Positions 1-8,480 of a stretch of DNA of 64,000 nucleotides are shown here, in pieces (positions within the stretch are counted from its first letter, which is position 1; every line of letters starts with the position of its first letter). The stretch lies in assembly GCF_024707545.1 (NCBI RefSeq), contig NZ_CP062229.1:3577501-3641500 (forward strand), given 5' to 3'. A program made the position numbers and the translations under genes. The stretch is from Mesorhizobium onobrychidis. Its GTDB lineage: Bacteria; Pseudomonadota; Alphaproteobacteria; Rhizobiales; Rhizobiaceae. The notes under the pieces were generated by a model. That model was not told where the DNA came from. It did not search any database and saw only the letters and a list, made by a program, of their open reading frames with translations.

Positions 1-68
1 GATGTCGCCGGCGCATCGCCTGCCAGGGTCCCGTCGAGGTCACTCGATAGAAGCGCGATCGGTTTCAA
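1..68 (-). CDS. mfppB: Mannosylfructose-phosphate phosphatase, N-terminus only (partial)
   Basis: Only the first codons lie in the window. Read on the minus strand from a TTG at 68, the peptide begins MKPIALLSSDLDGTLAGD. This contains the DxDGT nucleophile motif of HAD-superfamily sucrose-phosphatase-like enzymes. The TTG overlaps the TGA of the upstream synthase (ATTGA), so the two are translationally coupled. In Agrobacterium the partner of MfpsA is MfppB, which removes the phosphate from mannosylfructose-6-phosphate; the assignment rests on this pairing and the HAD motif. The rest of the gene lies outside the window. Confidence 0.7.
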   Translation of the reverse strand, partial: MKPIALLSSDLDGTLAGDAPAT

Positions 69-1402
69 TCGCCGTCGTTCCACGGCTCGTCCCAATCATG
101 GTCGTCGACCGCCTTCAGCACCGGACGTCCTTCGACAAGGCTGACAAGCTGCTGCGCGATACCTGTCCAGGTGAACAGGCTGCGCGCCTTGTGCGCACCC
201 ATGCGGCCCAGTCGGCCGTAGAGGCGCTGGTGCTTCATAGGCTTGACGATCGTGATGCCGAGGTCTTCCTTGTCGAACGGATCGCCAAAAAGCGCGTGCC
301 GGCCATAGCTGATCCCGCGATAGAGGCCGCCATGGATCGTAACCACGGTCGGCGTCCCGCAGGCCATCGCCTCGATCGCGGTCATGCCGAACGGCTCGTA
401 GCGACTCGACAGGACGAACATGTCTGCCGCCCGATAAGTGTCGGCCAGATCCTCGTCGGCAACATAGCCTGAGAAGACGACACGATCCTGCAAGCCTAGC
501 TGTTCAACCTGTTCCTTGAGCTGGTTCAGGATCTTCTGCTCCTGCTCGTCCATGTTCTCGCCGCCGACAGCGAGCCTCAGGACCGCATCCGGCACACGCG
601 GCGCCACAACGGAAAACGCATCGATCAGCAGGTCGTAGCCCTTGTTGGTGGCGAGCCGGCCGAGCGCCAGGATCGTTCGCCCCTCGAAGCCGAGCCGATG
701 GCGGATCAACCGGCGAGACGCCTCGCTGACGGGGAAGAACCGGTTGTCGTCGTAACCGGGCGGGATCATGTGCACGCGGTCGCGCTCGAGACTGTAGTCC
801 TCGACCAGCATATCCACCTGCGGCGGCGTTGTTGCGATCACCATGGCGCAGCTTCGAAAGATGATCGTCTCGTGCTTTATGCGCTCGGTGAAATTGAACT
901 CGGCCTCGAATGTATCGGCCTTGTCCGGGTAGTCCGTCTTCATCTGGCGCTGCTTCCATATGCCGAGCGAATGCGGCGTATGGATGTGCGGGATCGTGAG
1001 CGCTTCCGACAGTCGCTGCCCCGCCACGCCCGCATCCCAGTAATGACTGTTGATGAAGTCGTAGGAGAGGTTTTCCCTGCGAATCAGGCGCAGCGCGTTT
1101 TCACACCATTCCAGAAGGTGGCGGTGAAGATATTCCTTCGGAATAAAATCGGGTCCGCCACAGGCGACACGCAGAACGCGAACCCCGTCTGCCACCTCAT
1201 CGACAGGAGGCTGGTCTTCAAATCGCCGCGTCCAGATATCGACGGCATAGCCCAACTGGGCCAGCTTTTTGGCAAGTTCCAGGACGTAGACCACCTGTCC
1301 GCCGGTATCAGCCGCGCCGAGTGGTGGGTTGGCAGCTACGTAGCCGTGGGTTGAAATGAGTGCAATTCGAGGTTTCGCCGCATCCGAGTTGACGTCCGGC
1401 AT
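65..1402 (-). CDS. mfpsA: Mannosylfructose-phosphate synthase (GT4 glycosyltransferase)
   Basis: A 445-aa GT-B fold glycosyltransferase of the sucrose-phosphate-synthase/MfpsA type. The N-terminal half has the glycine-rich acceptor loop (LGAADTGGQVVY, residues 29-40) and the HTPHSLG motif (141-147). The C-terminal half has the GT4 E-x7-E pair in RYEPFGMTAIEAMACG (E336, E344). The family enzyme transfers mannose from GDP-mannose to fructose-6-phosphate, and mannosylfructose serves as a compatible solute in Agrobacterium. Its stop overlaps the start of the HAD phosphatase, giving the expected synthase-phosphatase operon. A sucrose-phosphate synthase is the alternative, but the overall sequence and the two-gene layout favour MfpsA. 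Confidence 0.85.
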   Translation of the reverse strand: MPDVNSDAAKPRIALISTHGYVAANPPLGAADTGGQVVYVLELAKKLAQLGYAVDIWTRRFEDQPPVDEVADGVRVLRVACGGPDFIPKEYLHRHLLEWCENALRLIRRENLSYDFINSHYWDAGVAGQRLSEALTIPHIHTPHSLGIWKQRQMKTDYPDKADTFEAEFNFTERIKHETIIFRSCAMVIATTPPQVDMLVEDYSLERDRVHMIPPGYDDNRFFPVSEASRRLIRHRLGFEGRTILALGRLATNKGYDLLIDAFSVVAPRVPDAVLRLAVGGENMDEQEQKILNQLKEQVEQLGLQDRVVFSGYVADEDLADTYRAADMFVLSSRYEPFGMTAIEAMACGTPTVVTIHGGLYRGISYGRHALFGDPFDKEDLGITIVKPMKHQRLYGRLGRMGAHKARSLFTWTGIAQQLVSLVEGRPVLKAVDDHDWDEPWNDGD

Positions 1403-1956
1403 CTGTATCCTTCTCTACGATTCTGCACGCCCACAGTCGAAAGCGTGCGCCAATTCATAACTATAAGGATTCCACCCCGCATCCGCAAATTCCGAGCACG
1501 CGCTCAGGTCAACGCATTTGACGTGATGGTAAGGCAAACCGGCTCTGTCGCATATTTCGGTCACCGAGTTGCCTGGAATCGACGTTCGACGGTTCTTCGA
1601 GGATTTACGGTATCCAACGGCTGCCATTTCGATCAGTCTGTCATCCCTTGCGCCCGTTGGTCTCTGACCTCATGGGCTGAGCCTTCGCGTCCTTGAGGAG
1701 AGGGCCGAGTGCGGCATCATCGTCTGTCCGGCGATCCGGTTGCACCAGCCTTCGCTCCGCGGCGGGGAAGGGTGCATTTCGTTTGATATTCCCGCGCGTT
1801 GCGCCATAGAGAGGCTGACTCTCAGGTCGAATCGTGCCGCCGCTCTATCTTTGTGTTTGAGCATCGGATTTTTCCCAAAACCGGTTTCCACTTCTGGGTC
1901 CAATGTTCTAGACGTGACAGGCACCTTTTCCGGAATTCTGATGGCGGGAGGCGCAG
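1403..1956. other. Intergenic region without a supported gene
   Basis: 554 bases between the divergent mfpsA and mgtE genes. Short open frames here have no ribosome-binding site or recognisable domain. The region must hold the mfpsA and mgtE promoters. It also carries a rhizobial palindromic repeat at about 1858-1912. Confidence 0.5.
1858..1912. repeat. Rhizobial intergenic palindromic repeat (RIME-like)
   Basis: The stretch contains gagcatcgg, ttttcccaaaaccggtttcc and acttctgggtccaatg. This is the pattern of short, imperfectly palindromic intergenic elements scattered through rhizobial genomes, recognised from memory. It sits in the mgtE upstream region. Confidence 0.5.
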
Positions 1957-3375
1957 GTGGAAGGCCAGGACGAACAGACGACCGGCGCCAGGGCCGCTGA
2001 GGGCAGCCATGCCGACATTTACGGCGAGGACGGCGCCATTCTGTCGTCGTTCCTTGCCCAGATCGGCGCCGCGATCGCCGACCGCGACACGCTGACGCTG
2101 AAGCGTGAAGTCGACGACCTGCACCAATCGGAACTCGGCGATCTGCTCGAGGCGCTTCATCCCGAACAGCGCCGCGCGCTGGTCGAACTGTTGGGCGTCG
2201 ACTTCGATTTTTCCGCGCTGACCGAGGTCGACGAGGCGATCCGCCGCGACATCGTCGACAGCCTGCCCAACGCACAGATTGCCCAGGGGGTGCAGGACCT
2301 CGATTCCGACGACGCGGTCTACATTCTCGAGGATCTCGAAAAGGAAGACCAGGACGAGATCCTGTCGCAACTGCCCTTCACCGAGCGGATCAGGCTGCGC
2401 CGCTCGCTCGACTATCCCGAAGAGACGGCCGGCCGCCGCATGCAGACGGAGTTCGTCGCGGTGCCGCCGTTCTGGACGATCGGCCAGACCATCGACTACA
2501 TGCGCGAGGACCAGAACCTTCCCGACCGCTTCAGCCAGATTTTCGTCATCGATCCAAGCTTCAAGCTGCTCGGCGCCATCGACCTCGACCAGATCCTGCG
2601 CACCAAGCGTTCGGTCAAGGTCGAAGAGGTCATGCATGAGACCAGGCACGCCATTCCGGCCACGATGGACCAGGAAGAGGCGGCGCGCGAATTCGAACAA
2701 TACGACCTTCTCTCCGCCGCCGTCGTCGACGAGAACGAGCGGCTGGTCGGCGTGCTGACCATCGACGACGTGGTCGACGTCATCCAGCAGGAGGCCGAGG
2801 AGGATCTGCTGCGCATGGGTGGTGTCGGCGACGAAGAACTGTCCGACAGCATCCTTTCGACCTCGCGCTCGCGGGTTCCGTGGCTGCTCGTCAATCTGTT
2901 GACGGCTTTCCTGGCGGCGTCGGTGATCGGCCTGTTCGACCGCACGATCGAGCACATCGTGGCGCTGGCCGTGCTGATGCCGATCGTGGCGGGCATGGGC
3001 GGCAATGCCGGCTCGCAGACCATGACAGTCACGGTGCGGGCGCTGGCGACGAGGGACCTCGACATCTACAATGCCGGCCGCATCATCCGTCGCGAGATGG
3101 GGGTGGGCTCCATCAACGGCATCATCTTCGCCATCCTGATCGGCATCGTCGCGGCTGCCTGGTTCCGCGATCCCAACCTGGGCGGCATCATCGCAGCGGC
3201 GATGATCATCAACATGTTCGTGGCCGCACTGGCCGGCATCCTGATCCCGCTGCTGCTCGACCGGTTGAAGATCGACCCGGCCGTGGCTTCTGCGGTTTTC
3301 GTCACGACGGTCACCGACGTCGTCGGCTTCTTTGCCTTTCTCGGCCTCGCCACATGGTGGTTCGGCGTGCGCTGA
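1957..3375 (+). CDS. mgtE: Magnesium transporter MgtE
   Basis: A 472-aa protein with full MgtE architecture. The acidic cytosolic N domain spans roughly residues 30-150. A pair of CBS domains follows (about 155-275, including SQIFVIDPSFKLLGAIDLD and SAAVVDENERLVGVLTIDDV). The membrane domain (about 295-470) has five hydrophobic segments and the conserved P-x-GGNAGSQ signature (MGGNAGSQTMT) that lines the Mg2+ pore. The family imports Mg2+ and closes when cytosolic Mg2+ binds the N/CBS domains. Translation starts at GTG 1957 behind a gggagg Shine-Dalgarno; the ATG at 1941 is out of frame. It is a single-gene unit. Confidence 0.95.
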   Translation: MEGQDEQTTGARAAEGSHADIYGEDGAILSSFLAQIGAAIADRDTLTLKREVDDLHQSELGDLLEALHPEQRRALVELLGVDFDFSALTEVDEAIRRDIVDSLPNAQIAQGVQDLDSDDAVYILEDLEKEDQDEILSQLPFTERIRLRRSLDYPEETAGRRMQTEFVAVPPFWTIGQTIDYMREDQNLPDRFSQIFVIDPSFKLLGAIDLDQILRTKRSVKVEEVMHETRHAIPATMDQEEAAREFEQYDLLSAAVVDENERLVGVLTIDDVVDVIQQEAEEDLLRMGGVGDEELSDSILSTSRSRVPWLLVNLLTAFLAASVIGLFDRTIEHIVALAVLMPIVAGMGGNAGSQTMTVTVRALATRDLDIYNAGRIIRREMGVGSINGIIFAILIGIVAAAWFRDPNLGGIIAAAMIINMFVAALAGILIPLLLDRLKIDPAVASAVFVTTVTDVVGFFAFLGLATWWFGVR

Positions 3376-3511
3376 GCGATACCCTCTCAATTGACTTTTA
3401 CGTAAATGCCATGCGAGATTTTCGAACTGCCTGTCGGCCGATTCTGACACGCGTCTGGACGATAGCGAGGCCGCATGGTTGAACTCGCAGCGCGGCCGGG
3501 CATTTGGAGTG

Positions 3512-3901
3512 ATGATGCGGGAATATTATTCGATCACCGAACTGACCCGCGAATTCGATGTTTCGACGCGGACGCTGCGCTTCTACGAGGACGAAGGACT
3601 GGTGCAGCCGGTTCGGCGCGGCCGCACGCGGCTGTTTCGCCCGTCGGACCGGCATCTCATCCGCCAGATCATGCGCGGCAAAAGGCTCGGCTTTTCGATC
3701 AACGAAATCCGCGAAATCATCCAGATGTACAAGGAGCCGCCCGGGGAGGTCGGTCAACTCAACCTGATGATCAAGCGCATCGAGGAAAAGCGCGAGGATC
3801 TGCGCCAGAAGCGCCGCGATCTCGAAGAGACCTTGGCCGAACTCGACCAGGCCGAGGAATCCTGCGTCGAGCGATTGGTGGAACTCGGCGTCAACACCTG
3901 A
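3512..3901 (+). CDS. MerR-family transcriptional regulator
   Basis: A 129-aa protein beginning MMREYYSITELTREFDVS. The winged-helix DNA-binding domain (residues 5-75) has the MerR hallmark TRTLRFYEDEGLVQPVRRG. It is followed by a long basic/acidic coiled coil (about 80-118) for dimerisation. It lacks the metal-binding cysteine pattern of MerR/CueR; the lone Cys near the C-terminus is not such a site. Similar short MerR proteins in alphaproteobacteria often control acyl-CoA or branched-chain amino acid catabolism, but no such genes are adjacent, so the target is unknown. The ATG at 3512 sits behind ttggag; a TTG at 3479 would add 11 residues and looks less likely. Confidence 0.85.
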   Translation: MMREYYSITELTREFDVSTRTLRFYEDEGLVQPVRRGRTRLFRPSDRHLIRQIMRGKRLGFSINEIREIIQMYKEPPGEVGQLNLMIKRIEEKREDLRQKRRDLEETLAELDQAEESCVERLVELGVNT

Positions 3902-3988
3902 GCGGCCTTTTTGATAATTCTACTCTGGCGGCCAGCTAGCGTGGTTTTCTGCCAGAGCGAATTCTTAAAAAAGACCTCGCCGCACGCC

Positions 3989-4495
3989 TCAAATCCAGCG
4001 CCGCACCTTTTTCGCGTAATCCCGGTATTTCTTGCCGAATTTCGCTGCCAGAACTTTTTCCTCGCCCTCGATAGCCATCTTCTGCGTTGCGAAGGCGGCG
4101 ATGATCGCCAGCGGCAGGAACCATACGATCCCGGAGATAAGGGCGACGCCGATCAGCAGCAGCGTGTTGGCCAGATATATCGGGTTGCGGCTGACGGCGA
4201 AGGGGCCAGATGTGACCAGGTGATCTGGTACGGCGTTTGGGTGGAGCGTCGTCTTTGCCTGGATCATGGTGCGGATCGCCGTGAACCAGAGTGTGACGAC
4301 GCCGAACAATGCCACCCAGCCGGCGGCGAACAGGATGTCGCCCAAAAGGCCGCCGATCCATGGCAGCGGATAGAGCAAGCCAAGCGCGACGCTGACGGCG
4401 ATGGCCGCGACATAGATCAGCGGCGGCCAGGGTATAACCCCCGGTTTCGGCTGCCCCGGTTTCTGTTGCCCAGATTTCTGTTGATGGTCGGTCAT
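3989..4495 (-). CDS. Isoprenylcysteine carboxyl methyltransferase-family membrane protein
   Basis: A 168-aa integral membrane protein. A Gln/Pro-rich N-terminus is followed by about four hydrophobic segments and the family signature near the C-terminus (HPNAVPDHLVTSGPFAVSRNP, then GEEKVLAAKFGKKYRDY). Such ICMT/PEMT-like proteins bind S-adenosylmethionine in the membrane, but bacterial members mostly have unknown substrates. The ATG at 4495 overlaps the upstream stop (ATGA), so it is coupled to the acyltransferase-like gene. A longer upstream frame is open but would lie wholly inside the neighbour. Confidence 0.8.
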   Translation of the reverse strand: MTDHQQKSGQQKPGQPKPGVIPWPPLIYVAAIAVSVALGLLYPLPWIGGLLGDILFAAGWVALFGVVTLWFTAIRTMIQAKTTLHPNAVPDHLVTSGPFAVSRNPIYLANTLLLIGVALISGIVWFLPLAIIAAFATQKMAIEGEEKVLAAKFGKKYRDYAKKVRRWI

Positions 4496-5484
4496 TGTGC
4501 TCCTCCCTCCATCAAAGTGCTGTCGGCTTTGGCAGTGCAGGCGCCGGCGAGCTCGTCGAGATGTGCCTTCCATTCCGCAGCCTGGTCGTTGCGGTAGAGC
4601 CGATCAAGCGTGGCCTCGCCCTCGAGTGTATCGAGCATGCACACACAATAGCTGGAGCAGAACTCCGTGTCGCGCGATTGCTCGCACGAAGTCTGGCATT
4701 CTTTCAGGAAGGTGACCTGCCTGGTCTCGACCGGTGCCGGCATGACTTGCGAAAAAAGCCAGATCGATCCGATCAGCACCGGCTGGTGGATCAGATAGAA
4801 GGCGAGGCTGTGCCGGCCGATAAAGACCAGCGGATTTGTCCAGCGGCCGGGCGTCAGGCCCGCCAACCGCGCCAGCAGGCCGGAAGCGGAGGCGAGTTTT
4901 GCCGTCGCGATGCCCGTAAGCACGGCGCCGAACCATGGAAACAGCGGGACATAATCGTTGGAGCGCGGATTGGTTGCCGACAGGCCGACCCACCACAGGG
5001 CCGGATGATCGAAGATCTCGGACCTGAGGTAGAGCGGTGCGGTGATGACGAAAGCCGCGACAACCAGCGTCAGCAGCGCCGGCAGCCGCAGGAACGTGAG
5101 GCCGAGCAGGCTGGCGAGCGCGATCTCGTGCAGGATGCCGAAGAAGATGAAACTGTCGGGCGTGGCAAGCCTTGTGGCGGCCGATATGGCGAGCGCCGCC
5201 CCGGCGACCATGGCGAAGCGTTTCCAGAAGCCGCTCCAGCGGATCTGTTTGCCATGGGCAAGGAACAGGCTGACGCCGACCAGGAACAGGAAGGTCGAAG
5301 CGATGCAGCGCGCGTAGAATTTCCACCAGCCGAAGGCGGTCAGGCCGGGATCGGTGTAGCCGAAGAATTCGAGATCCCAGGTGAAATGGTAGCTCGCCAT
5401 GGCTAGCAAGGCGAAGCCGCGTGCGACGTCGATGGAGATGATGCGCTTGGATCGGTCCTGAACGGCCGGCGTAGGAATGCTCAT
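4492..5484 (-). CDS. Heparan-alpha-glucosaminide N-acetyltransferase-like membrane protein (DUF1624)
   Basis: A 330-aa multi-pass membrane protein. The N-terminus has the family pattern RIISIDVARGFALLAMASYHFTWDL, with an RG and an H in the first membrane helix, and about eight hydrophobic segments follow. The bacterial family is related to HGSNAT, which acetylates glucosamine across a membrane, but its bacterial substrate is unknown. The C-terminal 70 residues are an unusual cysteine-rich tail (CQTSCEQSRDTEFCSSYCVC) that may form disulfides. It is first in a two-gene operon with the methyltransferase-like protein. Confidence 0.8.
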   Translation of the reverse strand: MSIPTPAVQDRSKRIISIDVARGFALLAMASYHFTWDLEFFGYTDPGLTAFGWWKFYARCIASTFLFLVGVSLFLAHGKQIRWSGFWKRFAMVAGAALAISAATRLATPDSFIFFGILHEIALASLLGLTFLRLPALLTLVVAAFVITAPLYLRSEIFDHPALWWVGLSATNPRSNDYVPLFPWFGAVLTGIATAKLASASGLLARLAGLTPGRWTNPLVFIGRHSLAFYLIHQPVLIGSIWLFSQVMPAPVETRQVTFLKECQTSCEQSRDTEFCSSYCVCMLDTLEGEATLDRLYRNDQAAEWKAHLDELAGACTAKADSTLMEGGAQ

Positions 5485-5632
5485 GATCTCGCAATCTGAT
5501 TCAGCACTGCAAGACGACTATCATGGTTGCCCCGGACAAAAGAAGGCGGGCTATCGCCGGTACCGCCCCAAGGTTCGCTTTTAGCCCCGTTGAACCTCTG
5601 GATCGCAGCACTCCACGGCCGTGACCTTGGAG

Positions 5633-5680
5633 CGTTGAAGCGTTGAAGCGTTGAAGCGTTGAAGCGTTGAAGCGTTGAAG
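5633..5680. repeat. Perfect tandem repeat, 6 x 8 bp
   Basis: Six uninterrupted copies of cgttgaag. It lies about 150 bp upstream of the start of the minus-strand acyltransferase-like gene and about 110 bp before the cobalamin riboswitch. The unit length is not a multiple of three, so copy-number slippage would change spacing rather than preserve frame. No coding sequence covers it convincingly. Confidence 0.95.
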
Positions 5681-5790
5681 CAATCAGATCGTCTCATTGG
5701 AAGGCTGAAGCCAAGTGGCGCTTTCGCGCTGGTAGCTGGCGGAATTTGGTTTGCCGGGCGCAGCGATTCTGCCTATAGTCGCAGCCGTCG

Positions 5791-5965
5791 TCGGTTCCGT
5801 TTTGGAACCAAGAGGGAATGCGGTGAGGGCGAATTTTTTGCCCAATGCCGTGGCTGCCCCCGCAACTGTGTGCGGTAGTCCTCTCCATGTGCCACTGAAG
5901 AGTTTCTTCGGGAAGGTGGGGAAGGGCGCTGATCCGCGAGCCAGGAGACCTGCCGGCGACAGGAG
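5791..5965 (+). promoter_or_regulatory. Cobalamin (adenosylcobalamin) riboswitch
   Basis: The conserved blocks appear in order: a closing hairpin ggttcc/ggaacc at 5793-5809, gggaatgcggtg (5813-5824), the B12 box ggctgcccccgcaactgt (5852-5869), gccactg (5891-5897), gggaagg (5910-5916) and gagccaggagacctgcc (5938-5954). It lies about 45 bp before cbtB. In this family cobalamin binding lowers expression, so cobalt uptake and probably the downstream cobUO genes would be repressed when B12 is plentiful. Confidence 0.95.
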
Positions 5966-6008
5966 AACTGACTTCTATGCCCTCGGGTGGAGGGCGAAAG
6001 GACAAGAC

Positions 6009-6188
6009 ATGAATACCGCTTCCGTCTCGCTCGGCGCTTCCGTCTCCTCGCAGTCGCGCTTCGTGCAGCTGGCGCTTGCTGCATTTCTCGGCATTTTCGT
6101 CATGGGCTTTGTCGGCTTCTCGCATATCGATGCGGTCCACAATGCCGCCCACGACTATCGCCATTCGATGGCGTTTCCCTGCCACTGA
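6009..6188 (+). CDS. cbtB: Cobalt transporter subunit CbtB
   Basis: A 59-aa protein with one transmembrane helix (about residues 18-38). It ends in a histidine-rich motif (HNAAHDYRHSMAFPCH) typical of CbtB, presumably a metal site. CbtB and CbtA form a predicted cobalt uptake system seen in riboswitch-controlled cobalamin loci. The ATG at 6009 is the first start after the riboswitch and is preceded by ggagggcgaaagga. cbtA follows 15 bp later. Confidence 0.92.
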   Translation: MNTASVSLGASVSSQSRFVQLALAAFLGIFVMGFVGFSHIDAVHNAAHDYRHSMAFPCH

Positions 6189-6203
6189 CGAGGGGCTGAC
6201 ATC

Positions 6204-6980
6204 ATGACACTGTTTCGCAACGTCGTGTTCATCGCGGCGATCGCAGGGCTTGTGGCTGGCGTCGTTCTCGCCTGCATGCAGGCCTTTGCCACCGTGCCGC
6301 TCATCCTCAAGGCGGAAGTCTACGAACAGGCCGGCGGTGGTCACACGCATGACCATACCGCGGCGCCCGCCGCGAACGCCACGGACGCCAATGCAATGAG
6401 CAGCGCCGAACCGGCCGAAGCTGCCGCTCCGGCTGCGGAAGACGAAGGCTGGGCGCCGGCCGACGGTTTTGAACGATTCGCCTTCAATGTCGTTGCCAAC
6501 GTCGTCACCGGCATCGGCTTTGCGCTGATCCTGGTCGCCGCTTCGGAGTTCGCCGGCGGCATCGGCAATTGGCGTCAGGGCCTGTACTGGGGCCTTGCCG
6601 GCTTTGCGGTGTTCACGCTGGCTCCGAACCTCGGCCTGCCGCCCGAACTCCCGGCTATGCCGGCGGCCGATCTCACCCAGCGCCAGATATGGTGGACGGC
6701 GACGGTGGTGGCGACCGCGGCCGGTCTCGGGCTGCTCGCATTTCGCAAATCGCTGCCGCTGGCGCTGCTTGCCGTGGCGTTGATCGTGGCGCCGCATATC
6801 GTCGGCGCGCCGCAGCCCGACAGTTTCGAATCGCCGATCCCGGAAGGCCTGCACCACCAGTTCGTGGTGGCGGTGACGCTGACCAATCTGGTGTTCTGGC
6901 TGGTGCTCGGCGCCGTCGTCGGCGCGGTGCGCGGCCGCTTGACCGGCACCGCGACCGGCCTGCGCGACAGCTTTGCCTGA
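6204..6980 (+). CDS. cbtA: Cobalt transporter subunit CbtA
   Basis: A 258-aa membrane protein with about six hydrophobic segments (roughly 5-30, 90-115, 125-145, 165-185, 190-210, 225-245). A loop after the first helix carries a His-rich motif (GGGHTHDHTAAP) consistent with metal capture. It matches the CbtA family, the larger subunit of the predicted cobalt importer. It is preceded by cbtB and its stop overlaps the start of cobU by 8 bases, so one riboswitch-controlled transcript likely covers all of them. Confidence 0.92.
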   Translation: MTLFRNVVFIAAIAGLVAGVVLACMQAFATVPLILKAEVYEQAGGGHTHDHTAAPAANATDANAMSSAEPAEAAAPAAEDEGWAPADGFERFAFNVVANVVTGIGFALILVAASEFAGGIGNWRQGLYWGLAGFAVFTLAPNLGLPPELPAMPAADLTQRQIWWTATVVATAAGLGLLAFRKSLPLALLAVALIVAPHIVGAPQPDSFESPIPEGLHHQFVVAVTLTNLVFWLVLGAVVGAVRGRLTGTATGLRDSFA

Positions 6981-7500
6981 TCCCGTTGCTCCCGGCGGGA
7001 GGCTGACCCTGGTCATCGGCGGTGCGCGCTCCGGCAAGAGCGCGTATGCCGAAAGATTGGTGACGGCCTGTCCGGCGCCGTGGGCCTATATCGCCACGGC
7101 GCAAGCCTATGATGACGAGATGCGCGAACGCATCGCGCTGCATCGGTCGCGGCGCGACGAGGGCTGGACGACCATCGACGCGCCGCTCGATCTCGTCGGC
7201 GCGATCGAGGCGCTGCCTGACGGCCGGCCCGTCCTGATCGACTGCCTGACGCTGTGGCTGACCAACCATATGCTGGCCGAACATGACATTGAGGCCGAAT
7301 GCCGATGGCTGGCGGATGTGCTGTCGCGGCCGCGAGGGCCGTGGTTCGTGGTTTCCAACGAGGTTGGCCAGGGCATCGTGCCCGACAATGCGCTGGCTCG
7401 CCGGTTTCGCGATGCCGCCGGCCGGCTCCACCAGCAGGTCGCGGCCGTCGCCGGCACAGTGCTGCTGATGGTGGCGGGACTGCCGCTCAAGGTGAAATGA
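6973..7500 (+). CDS. cobU: Bifunctional adenosylcobinamide kinase / adenosylcobinamide-phosphate guanylyltransferase
   Basis: A 175-aa protein (called CobP in the aerobic nomenclature). It has an N-terminal P-loop GGARSGKS (residues 16-23), the conserved DCLTLWLTN motif, and VVSNEVGQGIVP, diagnostic of CobU/CobP. It phosphorylates adenosylcobinamide and activates it as the GDP derivative during nucleotide-loop assembly. The start appears to be TTG at 6973 inside the end of cbtA; no ATG precedes the P-loop. It is followed directly by cobO. Confidence 0.93.
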   Translation: MPDPVAPGGRLTLVIGGARSGKSAYAERLVTACPAPWAYIATAQAYDDEMRERIALHRSRRDEGWTTIDAPLDLVGAIEALPDGRPVLIDCLTLWLTNHMLAEHDIEAECRWLADVLSRPRGPWFVVSNEVGQGIVPDNALARRFRDAAGRLHQQVAAVAGTVLLMVAGLPLKVK

Positions 7501-7501
7501 G

Positions 7502-8116
7502 ATGACCGATATCGACGACCGGGACGAGGAACGCCACCGCGCCAAGATGGCCAAGCGCAAGGCGGTGCAGGACGCAGAGGTCGCGGCAAAGACGGTCGAG
7601 AAGGGGCTGCTGATCGTCAACACCGGGCCCGGCAAGGGCAAAACCACTGCCGCCTTCGGGCTGGCGCTGAGGATGCTCGGCTACGGCAGGCGCGTCGGCG
7701 TCGTCCAGTTCATTAAGGGCAAATGGCACACCGGCGAGAAGGATGCTTTTGCCGCCTTCGGCGACCGGGTCGTCTGGCACACAATGGGCGAGGGCTTCAC
7801 CTGGGAAACGCAGGATCTGAAGCGCGACATCGCTGCCGCCGAAGCTGCCTGGGTCAAGGTGCTCGAATTGATGGCCGATCCTTCGATCAGCCTTCTGGTG
7901 CTCGACGAGCTGAACATCGCACTGCGCTACGATTATCTTGATCTCGACAAAGTGGTGGCGGCGCTGAAAGGGCGCCGCGAAAACCTGCATGTTGTCGTCA
8001 CCGGCCGCAACGCCAAGCCGGCGCTGGTCGATGCCGCCGATCTTGTCACCGAGATGGGCGTGACCAAGCATCACTTTTCCGCCGGCGTGAAGGCACAGCT
8101 AGGCATAGAGTTCTGA
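7502..8116 (+). CDS. cobO: Cob(I)yrinic acid a,c-diamide adenosyltransferase
   Basis: A 204-aa CobO/BtuR-family enzyme. It has the P-loop TGPGKGKTT (residues 41-49), VVQFIKGKWHTGE and LLVLDELNIALRY, all family signatures. It transfers the 5'-deoxyadenosyl group from ATP to Co(I) corrinoids. It starts one base after the cobU stop (TGAGATG), so it is the last gene of the riboswitch-led cbtBA-cobUO unit. Confidence 0.95.
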   Translation: MTDIDDRDEERHRAKMAKRKAVQDAEVAAKTVEKGLLIVNTGPGKGKTTAAFGLALRMLGYGRRVGVVQFIKGKWHTGEKDAFAAFGDRVVWHTMGEGFTWETQDLKRDIAAAEAAWVKVLELMADPSISLLVLDELNIALRYDYLDLDKVVAALKGRRENLHVVVTGRNAKPALVDAADLVTEMGVTKHHFSAGVKAQLGIEF

Positions 8117-8480
8117 ACATTCCGAAGGAGGCGTCATCGGCGAAGCGGCCGATCTCCTCCTTGCAGGGAGATGCCCGGCAGGGCAGAAGGGGTGCTGTCC
8201 CTCGAAGCCTCAAGACGTGGGTTCCTCGCCCACCGCGGAGCGGGGGAGAGGTGGCCGCCAAGCGGCCGGAGAGGGGGCTTGTCGTAGAGCGCGGTTCCCC
8301 CTCTCCGTCTCGGCTTACCAACCTCCAAGGCTGAAGGCTTCCAATTTTGTTCTTGCTTTGTGCCGGCAGTTATGCTATTGAAATGAATATGCTGCTGATT
8401 TGCCCCAGCGACCCGCCTCCGAGGCGGGTTTTTTGTTTCAGCCGATGTCGACCGGCCGCGTTGCAGGTCTGGACTGGACG
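8117..8480. other. Intergenic region between convergent cobO and cobD
   Basis: 364 bases without a supported gene of normal length. The first part (about 8130-8330) is a GC-rich rhizobial repeat with gagaggtggccgcc and ccggagagggggctt arms. The second part holds a possible short transcript ending at the terminator at 8411-8434. Confidence 0.6.
8411..8434 (+). terminator. Rho-independent terminator
   Basis: The inverted repeat acccgcctc / gaggcgggt is followed directly by a run of six T. It points in the + direction, about 300 bp after cobO and before the convergent cobD stop. It may end the cobO transcript or a separate short RNA. Confidence 0.75.

Larger units (their letters stand above)
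5485..6008. other. Intergenic region holding an octamer repeat and a cobalamin riboswitch
   Basis: 524 bases between the start of the minus-strand acyltransferase-like gene and cbtB. It holds the tandem octamer at 5633-5680 and the riboswitch at about 5791-5965. No coding sequence is supported. Confidence 0.6.

Noticed and set aside
1415..1627. 70-aa minus-strand frame upstream of mfpsA.
   Set aside because: No recognisable domain or ribosome-binding site and it would separate mfpsA from its promoter.
1822..3450. Long minus-strand open frame opposite mgtE (542 aa).
   Set aside because: It is antisense to a clear MgtE gene; composition is typical of GC-rich shadow frames.
5633..5680. Tandem repeat considered as a CRISPR array.
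   Set aside because: Eight-base units with no spacers and no cas genes in the window.
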